Below, piece after piece: positions 21,101-38,763 of a DNA stretch of 64,000 nt; positions within the stretch are counted from its first letter, which is position 1, and every line of letters begins with the position of its first letter. This DNA is from Mesostigma viride (lineage: Eukaryota; Streptophyta; Mesostigmatophyceae; Mesostigmatales; Mesostigmataceae): assembly GCA_009746045.1 (NCBI GenBank), contig RPFO01000219.1, forward strand, positions 956,001 through 1,020,000. The letters are read 5' to 3'. A program made the position numbers and the translations under genes. The notes beneath the pieces are model-generated. The model had not been told where the DNA came from, did not search any database, and was given only the letters and a program-made list of their open reading frames with translations.

Positions 21101-24100
21101 GAGGCACTGCATTACACCCACCGCCAAGGAGCGCACTAATGCAACTCCACAAATTACCAGACAACCAAACTGATAGGCCGAAAAAAAAAATGAATAGGAC
21201 ACACAAACACACACACAAAAAAAGAAAGAAAGAAAAGAAAAGAAAAAAGAAAAAAAACAAAGACACCGCCACGACAAACCCATCGTCGATGAGGAATTTT
21301 AAGAAGAGTGCGACAGCCCAGGCCACAAGACTAGTTGATAATCACCCCATCATGACAACATTGTTCACCACCAAAAGTGGGTTGCCTGGCAAAGCCGTAG
21401 CCAGTGGGCACATCGCGGTCACTATAGCGGGCACATCGCGGTCACCATAGCGGGCACATCGCGGTCACTTTAGTAGGGGGTAGCCTGGTGAAGCCGTAGG
21501 AGGCCAGACAGATACCCAGGCCACAAACGGCTGCCGCCACCAACCCACCGCCGATGAGGAACTTTTTGGAGAGCGCCCCCCGCTCCTGCCACAGCGCGCG
21601 TTCCCTCTCCTCGGCGCGCCGCTCGAGGCTCTCTGCGTGCGCCAGCCGCGCCGAGAGCGCCCCCTGCGCCTCCTTCTGTGCGCGCAGCTCCCCCTCGGCC
21701 TTGGACAGCGAGGACTTGAGCGCCTCGCGGTCGGCCTCGAGCGACTCGAGCGCGCGTGCGTGGGAGGATGCGGCTGCCTCCAGCGCCGCGCACTTGTCCT
21801 TGAGCTCCTGTTAATAAAAGGGATGGAAGTGTTGCAGCGGTTCAACAATGACATTGTAGTTATCATTAGTGATTTGCAGTGATTTATAGTGTCTTGTATT
21901 GTGTTAGCGTTGCAGTGTGTCAAAGTGCCATTGAGGTTCAAGGAGCACCCCGCATTGGTCCTCGAGCTCCTGCTCACAAAAGCAATCGACCCATCAAGGG
22001 GGGGGAGAGCATGTACAGCGTGGTCACAGTAGCGTACCCACCAGATGTAACAAGCGAGAGCGGTGTCATAGACAAGAAAGGCGCATGCCCGGGAGCGCTG
22101 GGGTGGCGAATAGTATCATAGCATTCCAGTGTGCTACAACCTAACTCTCCCGCCTACAATATGAACCTATTGCATGCCGCGATCGACACAATGCCACAGC
22201 CTTCCGATTACCAGAGCGGCGCCACCGCATGCTATTCATTACCTTGTAACCCTGCGATGGTCTAGTTCCGATGATGGCGAACGCTCTGATGTACTATACC
22301 TCATGGTGTGCTATGTAGCTTATTTATTACCTTGCAACCCTGCGATGGTCTAGTTCCGATGATGGCGAACGCTCTGAGGTACTATACCTCATGGTGTGCT
22401 ATGTAGCTCATTTACTACCTTGCAACCCTGCGGTGGTCTAGTTCCGATGATGGCGAACGCTCTGATGTACTATACCTCATGGTGTGCTGTGTAGCTCGGA
22501 TGTACTGTAACCTTGTGGAGTACTATATAGCTCTCATGTATTACAACCTCCTGGTGTACTAAATAGCTCTCATGTACTATAACCTCGTGGTGTACTATGT
22601 AGCTCGCATGTACTGTAACCTCGTGGTGTACTGTATAGCACTCATGTACTATACCTCACGGTGTACTATGTAGCTCTCATGTACTATAAGCTCGTGGTGT
22701 ACTATGTAGCTCGCATGTACTGTAACCTCGTGGTGTACTATGTAGCTCTCATGTACTACAACCTCATGGTCCAGAGGTACAAGGCACAATGACCCCGACG
22801 AGGACATGGAAGTAGATACCAGCGCAGCTTGGTGCAATAGCCCAGGGCTTGCCTGTCCGCCATGACCCAGCCAACTTCTGGCCACGTCGTAGGCACCGCA
22901 TGCCTTGCCCTCAACCTCACGTGTGCGACCTGATGCGCCCACGTAGAGAGACCTGATGCGCCCACGTACAGTGACCTGATGCGCCCACCTACAGCCTGCT
23001 ACAGCTCCGGAAGGGAACCCCCTTGGGTTGGATTGTGAAAATGTTGTGCCATTCGCCCGTGTTGGATTGTGAAAATGTTGTGCCATTCGCCCGTGTTGGA
23101 TTGTGAAAATGTTGTGCCATTCGCCCGTGTTGGATTGTGAAAATGTTGTGCCATTCGCCCATGTTGGATTGTGAAAATGTTGTGCCATTCGCCCGTGTTG
23201 GATTGTGAAAATGTTGTGCCTTTCGCCCGTGTTGGATTGTGAAAATGTTGTGCCATTCGCCCGTGTCCTACGACCTGCCTGCCTTCAGACCAGTCCTACA
23301 ACCTGCCTGCCATTCGCCCGTGTCCTACGACCTGCCTGCCTTTAGACCAGTCCTACAACCTGCCTGCCATTCGCCCGTGTCCTAATGCCTTCGATTAGAC
23401 ACACCTTGGGCCTGCACTGCCTGCCCCTCACGTGCACCACCCGGTGAGCCAGCCTAGGGTCAAGCAGCTACACATTTTGTGCCGGCTGCCTGTAGGCTAT
23501 ACATGTGTGGCGGCGCTGCCTGAGCCTCACCTGTGCCATCCGGTGCGCCGCATCGGCCGCCGCGGTCGCCTCCCGCTGGCCCTGCGCGGCGCGTTCAACA
23601 GCAGCGAGCCTCTGCTCCTCGCTCGCCCGCAGCAGCTGCCGCAGCTCCTCCACGGTCTCCGCGCCACTGCCCGCATCGCCCTCCCCATTCGCCAGGGAGG
23701 CGCTGCCGGCGTCCGCACCGTAGGCCAGCTTGCCCGTGGGCTGGTTGGGGTGGTGGTGGTGGTGGTGGTGGTGGTGGTGGTGGTGGTGGTGGTGGTGGTG
23801 GTGGTGGTGGTGGTGGTGGTGGTGGTGGTGGTGGTGGTGGTGGTGGTGGTGGTGGTGGTGGCGGCGGCGGCGGCGGTGATACGGAAGGGCACAGGTGCAT
23901 GCGGGAACACTCGATGGCGGTAAGGGTGGAAGTAGGGAAAGCGGCGAATGGTGCAACGCCGATGGGGCATGATTCTGATTCGCAGCAGCAAAGAAAAGGG
24001 GAGGGGCAATGCTAACCTCCCCAAACCAACTCCACCAATCCCACCCATAACCGTCAATCATGCATGCAGCACGACACAAAAGCACTGACAAAAAGCGCGG

Positions 24101-25070
24101 TAACAGAACATAGAAGCACGCACGGAAAGCAATGCAAGGAAATGGTTTACACGAACAGGGGAGAAGACAAAACCACATACAAACACGCTACTGTTGCGAT
24201 AGAAACAGCACAGGTATGTTCAACTTACAATAGACAGTAGAAAAGAAAGACATCTTTTGAAAAATATAGCCATGAAATTATCTGTGTTTTTGTGCCACCC
24301 CAGATCGCGGCTACACCCACCTTGCCATTCCTGTCAACCGTGCCCTTCCCCAACGCCCGTGCGCCCGGAGGGGGCGCCCCATTGCCCGCGCCTGCCGCGC
24401 CAACCCCCCGCGCGTCATCCACGCCAACCCCAGCACCCCCCGCCGCCCGTGCTGCCGCGAGCGCCGCGGCGAGCCTATCCCCCCTCGCCTTGCTGGCGCG
24501 CAGCCGGTCCATCAGCGCCTCCATGTCAGCGTTCTTCTGCGTGAGGTCACTCTCCACGCGCCGCAGCCGCGCCTCCCCTTCTGCCAGCCACCCTGCAACC
24601 CCCTTGAGCTCCGCCTCCGCGGCCTCAACCTGCGTCGCCAGCATTACCACCGACGCCTCGCTGGTGCGCAGCCGCGCCTGCAGCTCCACGACCTGGGCAT
24701 CTGCGCTCGATGACACAGAGGGCCCCCCCCGGTCCCTGGCCCCGCCAACACCCCCAGCATCCCCGCCACTGTCCCCGTCAGCATAGCCGTCGTGGCCCAG
24801 TCCGTTCCCGTGCGGCCGCCCGCCCTTGCCCCCGTTGGCCATCAGGGACGCGTCGCCCAGGAACCCTGGGGCGTCCGTGCCCACCTCGTTGGTCCCCATC
24901 CCGCGGTCGCGCGTGGCGTTTGCCAGCAGACGCAGGTCGGCCGTGGAGGTGCCTGAGTCGGCGCGCGAGATTGGGTGGGACTTCTTGACGACCCACTGGT
25001 TGGCGGGCCCGTTGAGCGCCACCTGTCCCTGCGCGCCCGCCAGCTTGGCCAGCTGGGCCGTGTCGGACAT
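18198..25070 (-). CDS. Coiled-coil protein with C-terminal PH domain, six exons
   Basis: Exons (minus strand): 25070-24321, 23740-23531, 21807-21549, 20556-20459, 19639-19487, 18527-18198. Phases fit throughout and the lengths sum to 1,800 nt, 599 aa. Donors are GTGGGT, GTGAGG, GTGGGT, GTGGGT and GTGCGT. Residues 1-130 are low complexity; about 130-220 and 270-400 are coiled coil (VVELQARLRTSEASV, ELKDKCAALEAAASS, LEADREALKSSLSKAE). Residues about 400-515 form a PH domain: KKFLIGGTKFIKH, RRYVWLTADHTCIKWGK, RIAVRDITQV, FLSIIGPRTLDLE and the closing helix RDEWVELFSWLVKDHN. PH domains usually bind phosphoinositides or proteins, so a membrane-tethering or scaffold role is inferred. The last 85 residues are unrecognised. 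Start: ATG at 25070 (MSDTAQLAKLAGAQ). Confidence 0.8.
18545..18735. repeat. (GGTG)n microsatellite at a splice acceptor
   Basis: About 45 uninterrupted GGTG units. On the gene strand it is (CCCA)n and ends about 20 bp before the acceptor of exon 6 (18527), in the position of a polypyrimidine tract. Confidence 0.95.
20553..20855. repeat. 50-bp tandem array that includes the exon 4 acceptor of the PH gene
   Basis: Six units start near 20554, 20601, 20651, 20701, 20751 and 20800. The first contains the real acceptor (gene strand TCCTCCAG at 20557) and the first exon bases. In the others the same place reads TCCTCCTG, so the AG is lost. The units span the intron end and exon edge. Confidence 0.8.
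21405..21468. repeat. 24-bp tandem repeat in intron 3 of the PH gene
   Basis: GCGGGCACATCGCGGTCAC is repeated about three times just downstream (gene sense) of exon 3. An imperfect copy of the end of exon 3 lies beyond it at about 21280-21310. Confidence 0.7.
22255..22760. repeat. Degenerate tandem repeats in intron 2 of the PH gene
   Basis: Three copies of an approximately 83-bp unit (CTGCGATGGTCTAGTTCCGA...) are followed by seven or more units of about 36 bp built on GTACTATAACCTCGTGGT. No coding signal. Confidence 0.85.
23026..23275. repeat. 34-bp tandem repeat in intron 2 of the PH gene
   Basis: Seven nearly identical units (TTGGATTGTGAAAATGTTGT plus GCCATTCGCCCGTG). Related 60-bp units with CCTGCCTGCC continue to about 23385. 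Units abut directly, with no unique spacers. Confidence 0.9.
23748..23862. repeat. (GGT)n microsatellite at a splice acceptor
   Basis: About 38 GGT units. On the gene strand it is (CCA)n ending a few bases before the acceptor of exon 2 at 23741. Frames reading it as poly-Gly, poly-Val, poly-Thr or poly-His are not genes. Confidence 0.95.
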
Positions 25071-27826
25071 GTACCTGGCTTACGTATACCGGGGGGTGAG
25101 ATTTTTTTTGCGTGTGAGGGTGGGAGATAATTGGTTTTGAGACAGGGGGCAAGCAGGGCCGGGGCTGTCAGACATGTATGTGGCGCACGTAAGATCTAAA
25201 ATGTAATGGCATCGCAATGCGTGGGTGGGTGGTTATTTCCATTTGTTATATTTTGTATCATCGATTTGGAAGCAGGGGTAAGCCGGGTACGGCATGCTAC
25301 GATTGTTGCCTACGTCTCGCCACAGCCCACACGGGAGTGATGATCCAGGGGGGAGGGTGCAGGAGGCGCGTTCGGCATTTTGTGCATCCATCTAATAAAT
25401 AAACAAAGGATGCTACCCACAACGTGCTTATTGAAAAGAGGTCACCACGGTATAGACATTCATGGATAAGCACGTTAGTCTCAAAAGGGAACACAAGCTT
25501 GGTGCTGCTGGGCAAAGCATAACATTAAAGCAGCAAAGCAAAGACGCTTGATAGCCGACATACCAACGTAGCTTGAGCAAGTCGTGAGAAAACTGTTTAT
25601 AGTACTGTTTATAGCAACTGTTCATAGTACTGTTTACCGCAACTGTTCATAGTAACCGTTTATATAGCAGCCATGGGCATATATAATGATCCCGCAGCAC
25701 GAGCACTCGCTTTCTACGCAGATGCCCACCACCAACAACAACCTTTTGCAACTGGGTAAGGCGGGGCTGATGACGCGCCGCTCTCTAGCCAGTCTCTGTG
25801 ACAGCAACCCTGTGTCATTAATAAGGGACTGTCCCTGTCCCTTATTAATGCTAAACCGTCCCTGTCCCTAATTGATGCTAAACCGTCCCTGTCTCTATTT
25901 GGTACTAAACCCTCACTGTCCCTAATTGACGCCAAAACCACACAAGCCCACCTTGATGCTGAAATAGTGTAGTTGGGAAGAACAGCGCCGACTCAAGCGG
26001 AACGTATAGCTGACCTATAACCCCCATGTGACAAACCAATCTGTCTTAAGTTGGGTCTGGCCTGGAACAATAGTGAACTAAGCGGACGGCGGGACGGTGT
26101 TCCCAGGCGTAGGGATGCTGACTTCAGCAAATGTGTGAACAGCAACATCGGCAACAATTATGAAACAAGGGTAGCCAAGCTTTTGCCTAATGCAACGAGT
26201 CCTATTGAATGCACAGTGCCGAAAGCATGCTATGTGCGTGCACTCTAAACAGGTAAGAAAGTGGACCCTAATTGACACTGAAAAGAAAAAGGGGGAAAGA
26301 AACAGCTCCGACAAAACATAGGAAGAATTGGGAGAGTCATGCTACTAAAAACCCAGGGAGAAAAGTACACAATGAGCCTGGCAGAAGAGTATCCTTATTG
26401 GTTGTCTCCTTCTAACAATATGAAATGGACGCAGAACAGAAAGAACAAGATCATGGAGGACGATTAAGAGAAGCAAACATGCAGACATAAAGGTTACTTA
26501 CGATAGTAAATTATTTTTTAGTGAATAGCATGATGAGTCTGCACACTGGGATGACCGATCAAAGCCCACACGGCTGCCATGGTGACCTATCAGCAAATCC
26601 AGCTACCTAGCAATCTAAGCCTTACAAGAAATCCCATGGCCACTCCCTTGTCGTTTGGAAGCACTAGTAAATATCTATTAGAAAAGAAAAAGTGCTCGCG
26701 CGCAAACCATGGTTAGGTTAGGATAAGATGAGGCGAAAAGCAAGGGAAGCTATGATAAACATGCCCAGGAAAGGCATGGACAGGATACAGGGGGGGACAG
26801 GAAGCCTTCAAGCGTTTTCTAGCTGTGCCGCCGAGGCAAAAATTTCACCCGATCCAGGATGCCGAATAGGTAGTAGGACGTCGCAAACAAAAACGCTAAG
26901 CCTGGATGACCGGCTGCCTTACCTGGCTATCAGCTCCTTGACACTCAAGTGCTGAGCCTCGCTCTCTGTCAGCATGTGCGGCGCTTCCATGTTGCACTTT
27001 ACTTCTTTTGTAACTTTGCCCTTCCCGAACAGCGTTAATCAGCAGTTTTATGGGGCCTCCCTCGAAGGCAAAGCCAGCAAAGCAGAGCGTACTGAACTGC
27101 GAGAGCACACGGTCACCGTGCACTTCAGCTAGAAGTCTGCATGGAATTTACCCTGGCTATGATCATCGTTGTCCGCTCGTATTGCGCATGTCGTGCCTCA
27201 CTACTTCCTGCCTGCGGTGAAAGCACCGCCGCTTACGGACCCATAGAGGGGTAGCCAGTGATCAATGACGATCAACGCATCCTTCCAAATGACAAGCTTG
27301 GCCAATCCAGCCGCTGTGTCCTCATCATCGATCCTCGAGATTGACTGCTATCCCTTGCCGATTAATCAATCACATTACGCCTTGACAGCAGTTATTACAA
27401 CAGCCCATAACGGCTAGTCAATTGCAGAGGCGAGGTCTGGCTTAATCTCGGCAGCAAATGCGACATGATCATCTCAACTAAGTCTGCGTACACCAGCGAT
27501 CCGATACGATAATGCACAGGCCGATGTACCATCGTCAACAAGTACTCAGCAAGATTCCCGTCTATCATAATGGCCTCGGCATGGCTGCCCTCGCGATCTA
27601 CCGAGGGTATGGACCCGCATGTGTGGTACTGGCCATGGCCTAAGGTGCTTACGGGCCAACGCATGGGCCATAACGGTGAAGGCTGCTACGCATGTTGGCA
27701 TGGCATGGCATGGGCTGCGACTTGCGAGACGTTAGATGCTGTGCAAGTATCTTTATTTCCTGGACAACCGCGGTTGGGCCGCCCGCCAACTAGGGCGGCC
27801 CAACAGGAAAGTGGAAACGCGGCTGA
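25071..27826. other. Intergenic region between the PH gene and small inverted-repeat elements
   Basis: No convincing coding exon. Degenerate repeats: TTTATAGTACTG type at 25595-25665 and an approximately 28-bp CCGTCCCTGTCCCTAATT type at 25820-25935. A perfect 12-bp hairpin, GTTGGGCCGCCC with its complement, is at 27773-27804. The 5' UTR and promoter of the minus-strand PH gene should lie just above 25070. Confidence 0.4.
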
Positions 27827-28296
27827 GGCCCGCTCTACACGGAAAGTTGGGAGACCCCAAACCCAAAGAGCAAAGCTTGGTCGGCGCGGGTCAGCGCATG
27901 GAATCCTGTAGAATCTGGCAGCGAGGTACGGATAACGCTCGGTTTGGACTTTTCCCTTTGTCTCGATAACCGATTTTCGTGAGTTTTCGTGTAGTTGCCC
28001 CCGTGTCCAGGATGTCAGATGTCCGACGTGTCCAACGCACGTTAACTTTCCTTTTCGGGTTTGGGGGGGGAAACCAAGTTTCTTGGCGAGACCTCACCAA
28101 GAAACTTGAACCCCTAAAAAGCGGGCCGAAAAGGGAAGTTTGGTGTGCGTCGAAAACACGATTCCAGGTATCAAGAATCTCTGCTTACAGTTTTCGACGG
28201 ACGATTTCCCGATTCCTCCGCCGACCCTCGAATCTTCATCTCGGCCCGCACGAACTTTCACTTTTACCCGCCCCAACTTTCCGTGTAGAGCGGGCC
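27827..28296. mobile_element. Small inverted-repeat element (470 bp) with 3-bp duplication
   Basis: Terminal inverted repeats of about 25 bp (GGCCCGCTCTACACGGAAAG...) flanked by TGA on both sides (27824-27826 and 28297-28299). No transposase. A 3-bp duplication and GG-starting ends fit a PIF/Harbinger-type non-autonomous element, but CACTA-like or other groups are possible. Inside is another stem (AAGTTTCTTGG...CCAAGAAACTT, about 28073-28107). Confidence 0.65.
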
Positions 28297-28759
28297 TGAT
28301 TCCGCATGGACTTCCATTTGTCATGTGGGAATATGGTGTGGTCTGGTGCGGTCAACGGCCAAAGAGGTCTCACGGCCGTACAGGCTCGTACAGGCAAAGG
28401 CAAGAGAGAGCATACAGGTAGCAGGGGCGACTTGCATGTGAGCAGGGGCGACTGAATCGGGAAATCATCCCCCGACCTGCCCCCGGATCGGGATGCATTC
28501 CCCCTCCAGGCTACCCTGTAGAGTACGGATGTATCTTGTTACGCACCCCCATTCAGTTACTGCGCAAGTTTATTAGGGTACGGCTTATTCGGTCTACAAA
28601 AGTTCAGCCGCAGGCCAGCACAGAGAAGCTGAGATGCTGGGACTGACTGTAGCCTGCGTCCTGCAGGCCCGTACCGTAGGTGCTGACTACTGACACTGGC
28701 GGCAGAGTCGTGCCAGTGGGCAGCTTTAGCAGCGGTAGTGAGTTTTGTACAGTACAGTA

Positions 28760-29865
28760 GACCCCTTCTGAAGACTGCCAACTAGGGCTGGGACATCCGC
28801 CGCATACCGCACACGAACATGTTCGGGCGAATACCGAACATGTGCGGTGTTCGGGTCGCCTAAAATGTTCGGCCGAACATGATTGTGCTGTTCGGGTTCG
28901 GGTCGCCCTGGAAACTTACCGAACATGTTCGTGTCCGTGTTCGGGTCACCCTGGGAACCGGGCGAACATGTTCGCCTCTGACCCGGTACCGAACATTTAC
29001 AGACTTTTCGGTTGTTGTTATTGCTTTCAGCCGAATTTTTCAGTATCAAACCGCAGAACTTTTCACTTATCATTCGACATTTCAGTACCAGCCAATGAAG
29101 AAGATAACAAAGTACGAAGGTTTATTTCTATCGGTTTCAGAAGTTCAGACGACAGCTAGCATTTTGCTTTCTTTTGTGACAGTTCAATTGTCCTCGATGG
29201 TGTCCGTATCCTACTCACAAGTGTATCGTTATGAATTGTTCGTGTTCGGTAAAATGTTCGGGTAATGTTCGTGTTCGTGTTCGGGTCACCTTCAACCTGT
29301 ACCGAACATGTTCGTGTTCGGGTTCGGGTCACCTAGAAATGTACCGAACATGTTCGGTATTCGGGTTCGGGTACTCTCCCCAGGTGTTCGTGTTCGTGTT
29401 CGGGTCGCGAAATGACCCGGATGTCCCAGCCCTACTGCCAACCCCGACTATTTACCCCGACTAAATTTTTGGCGCGGCGCGTTTCGGCGAATTTAGTCGT
29501 ACCCCGAGTAATCTACCCCCACTATTTTCGCGAAAACCGGAAAATAGTCGGGGTCGTTTAGTCGTGGTACGACTAATCTAGTCGGGGTGTGCCTCGGGCC
29601 GTGCTGGCATCTGTACGCGGCTCTCGCAAATTTTCCAATCGTAGCTATCCACGTAAGTGGCGTCAGAGGCTGTCAGAGGCTGTCAGAGGAGGTCAGAGGC
29701 CACTTACGCGGTCTCAGCGTGCACGTGCCAACTGCTGCCGTCCGACCCGTCCGACTCGTTTTCAGAAGGGGCGAAACGTGCATGTTTTGGCGGTCTACCC
29801 TCACTACAACCCCGACTAAATTAGTCGGGGTAGATTAGTCGGGGTAGGAGTTTTCAGAAGGGGTC
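28760..29865. mobile_element. Non-autonomous inverted-repeat element, host of an hAT insertion
   Basis: Outer inverted repeats begin GACCCCTTCTGAA and continue imperfectly through ACCCCGACTA repeats for about 50 bp at each end. TA flanks both sides (28758-28759 and 29866-29867). The left arm is split by the hAT-type element at 28783-29434. The interior has many CCCCGACTA / TAGTCGGGG motifs in both orientations, so it can fold extensively. No coding capacity. Confidence 0.6.
28783..29434. mobile_element. Non-autonomous hAT-type element (652 bp)
   Basis: Perfect 17-bp terminal inverted repeats TAGGGCTGGGACATCCG, flanked by an exact 8-bp duplication CTGCCAAC (28775-28782 and 29435-29442). Both features are diagnostic of the hAT superfamily. 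The subterminal regions carry many copies of ACCGAACATGTTCG and TTCGGGTTCGGGTC, probably transposase-binding repeats. No transposase ORF, so movement would need an enzyme in trans. Confidence 0.85.
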
Positions 29866-30436
29866 TAGTAGTAGAAGTCTTACAGGACCACCCAGCTGCT
29901 GCCAAGAGTGCAAGCTGCTGCCCACTGCCCAGTGCCCAGTTCGCTGCCCGGGTAAGGCTGCCTTTTGCACACAAAAGTGATGCGAAAACTTTCGTTTGTG
30001 ACTAGTCAGGCAGCGAACTCCGGACCTCCTTTGCAGAAAATTGCGTTATCTAATTCCAAAACGTTTGATTCGCACACACTTGTTCTCTTTTGCACCAGGG
30101 TGAAAGAACAAGTCGGGGAAGCCCCACGTTTCAGAGATCGACTTCGAACGTAATTTCACTGCATGCGACTGCGTGCACCGTTCCCAGGTGATGCCTCAGC
30201 AGCGCCGTGGTGACTGGGCTTCCCAATAATTTGTTTTCGCCAGTCGGCACTGCTAATACACGGCCCTTGTGGTAAGCGGCCGAGAGAGCATCCGAGTAGA
30301 CTGCTGCTGGACACAAACCGTGTCTTGAATTCTTCATGCCTCTTATTTAAACAGGCTGTTTGTCTAGCGGAAACGGCCGGTGCTGCTGGTTGAGGGTTAT
30401 TTTGCTGAGCAATTTTGTTTTGAGGGAGCCTCCGCA
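29866..30436. other. Upstream region of the signal peptidase gene
   Basis: No TATA box stands out. It should contain the promoter and 5' UTR. No other gene is seen. Confidence 0.4.
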
Positions 30437-37046
<6,610 letters not shown>

Positions 37047-37517
37047 ACTTGTGTCAAGTTTGTTTCAATAATCATGAGAGAGAAGCAAGGCTTTCCGTGT
37101 TGCGTGTCAGCACTGGTGCTGTCCACCAGTGTCTAGAAAAGCGGAATTTTAACCTCTTTTATAAGGGTTGCCTTGCGAAGGGGTAGGTCTATAGTAGTAG
37201 CTACCGGAAAGTGATCGTGCATTTTTCCTTGAATAACATAGGACGCGTGCAGGGCACGATCTTGCGTGCAACATCGTTGTGCCTAAATGAAGCCTAGCTG
37301 GCAGAATTGCGGGATGTTTGCTGTTTGTGAGTGTCTAAGGAAATCTCATTTCCATGCACCTTGCTGTGTCTGATAGGCATGTTTATGGATATCCTTGCTG
37401 GCCTTGAATGGTCACGCCCGAGGCTGGTACAAGAACCTCAGGCCCCGGCTGCGCTGGCATAGCTGGCATGCATGCACCATGTCAATGTATCATGGAGCTA
37501 GCCACGATGCAACTTAT
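37047..37517. other. 3' flank of the signal peptidase gene
   Basis: Presumed 3' UTR and spacer. I see no TGTAA polyadenylation signal of the volvocine-algal type close to the stop codon. No other gene. Confidence 0.4.
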
Positions 37518-37715
37518 CAAGGAGACAACCAGCGCAGGCCAGAAATCGGGAGAATCCGGACCATGGTAGCTCGAGCCTGCCGTTATCTTGTCCGCGTGTT
37601 CGAGTCGTTCAGGATGATGAAGATGAATGGTGATGGAAATGTGTATCCTTGTGCATTGAAATTATGGCTGGCTTACGTGTAGAGCGACTAGATGACCTAG
37701 ACGGTGGGGCCGGAA
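37518..37715 (-). mobile_element. Penelope-like element, 3'-end fragment (198 bp)
   Basis: Matches 11817-12013 and 14240-14435, starting at the shared 3' terminus. It is 5'-truncated at 37715, where an ATTA tract and the next LINE begin. No target duplication was found, probably because the LINE replaced the flank. Confidence 0.85.
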
Positions 37716-38157
37716 TTAATTAATTAATTAATTAAAATCATAGCTCCGTTGGGAGCATATGTAACACATAGCCCTGAGAAAGGGGCATCTATGGGTTTGT
37801 AATACAATCAGGGCTACAACCTGCAGGTGGAGGATGTACAACTGTCACCTGCTCTGGGTGCACAAGGTGCACCTGCACCGCCATGATGGTTCATGCCTCC
37901 TTAACAAGCACAGGCACCCAGGGGGGGCTTGAGGAGAGGGCCTAGAAGGCCTGCATGACATATGGGGTGGAGGGTATGTGGCTAGGCTATAGCTGGTGTA
38001 CACATGGCATCTCAGCAGAGAGTAACTCCCTGCATAGGCATCGCATGGCTAAATTCTTAATGCATCATCCATGGGAGGTCCCATTGTAGGCTGGGCGCGG
38101 CTAGATACTGAAAGCATCATCCATGGGGGCCATTATGGGCGCACATGCGCGTGGGCC

Positions 38158-38705
38158 CTTAACATCCCCTTTGGTTTGCACATTAGTAATGAGGATTTGT
38201 ACGCTGATTTGCCCTATGTTTCCCACATTATTAGGCACAGGCGCCTGGGCCTAGCCGGGCACCTGGCCCGCACAGATCAGGTAGATACATCAGATAGACT
38301 AGCTGGCACCAAGCCCGCCCAGCCTGGGCGATATGTCCTCACCTGGCGTGCCCCCGGCCGCGCGCGGCAGGGCCGCCACCCGTGGACTTTTCGTGATAGA
38401 CTCGGCATGGACATGTGCTACACTAGACGTGACGGGCTCACCCCCGGGCAGCCTCCTGGTTTGTCTGTAATATGGAGGCAGATGGTGCGCAAGGATAGAT
38501 GGCAAGTAGTGATGAAGGAGACCACCCCCAAGCCTGTGGGGGCTCCGCGTGTGACCAAGTATGGCATTCATAGCGATTCGGGCCGCGGTGCCCACACCCC
38601 TGTAACTAGGACCTAGATAGCTTATACCATCCATTCCATCCCCTGTTCCGCTCCCACTGAGGGCTTATGCTCACGTGACGCAGTCACGTGTCTATTAATT
38701 AATTA
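38158..38705 (+). mobile_element. LINE subfamily C, 5'-truncated insertion with 13-bp target duplication
   Basis: Flanked by ATGCGCGTGGGCC at 38145-38157 and 38706-38718. It encodes an ORF2 C-terminus in the plus direction: HIIRHRRLGLAGHLARTDQVD, PGRYVLTWRAPGRAR, PPGLSVIWRQMVRKDRWQVV, ending with a stop at 38616. The 3' end has a perfect hairpin CACGTGAC-GCA-GTCACGTG (38672-38690) and an ATTAATTAATTAA tail. The intact duplication shows a genuine retrotransposition event into the minus-strand LINE. Confidence 0.85.
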
Positions 38706-38763
38706 ATGCGCGTGGGCCACTTGCAAGGCTAAGCCTATCTAATCTACACTACTGGTATATTCC

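Noticed and set aside
21465-21549. Membrane-segment tail (FLIGGGLVAAAVCGLGICLASY) after exon 3 of the PH gene
   Set aside because: The GTGGGT donor at 21548 matches the other donors of the gene, keeps phase and completes the PH domain; reading through gives a stop after about 40 codons.
23026-23275. CRISPR-like array
   Set aside because: Repeat units abut without unique spacers and lie in a eukaryotic intron; it is a minisatellite.
23527-24178. Poly-His, poly-Thr, poly-Pro and poly-Gly proteins
   Set aside because: All are frames of the same (GGT)n tract.
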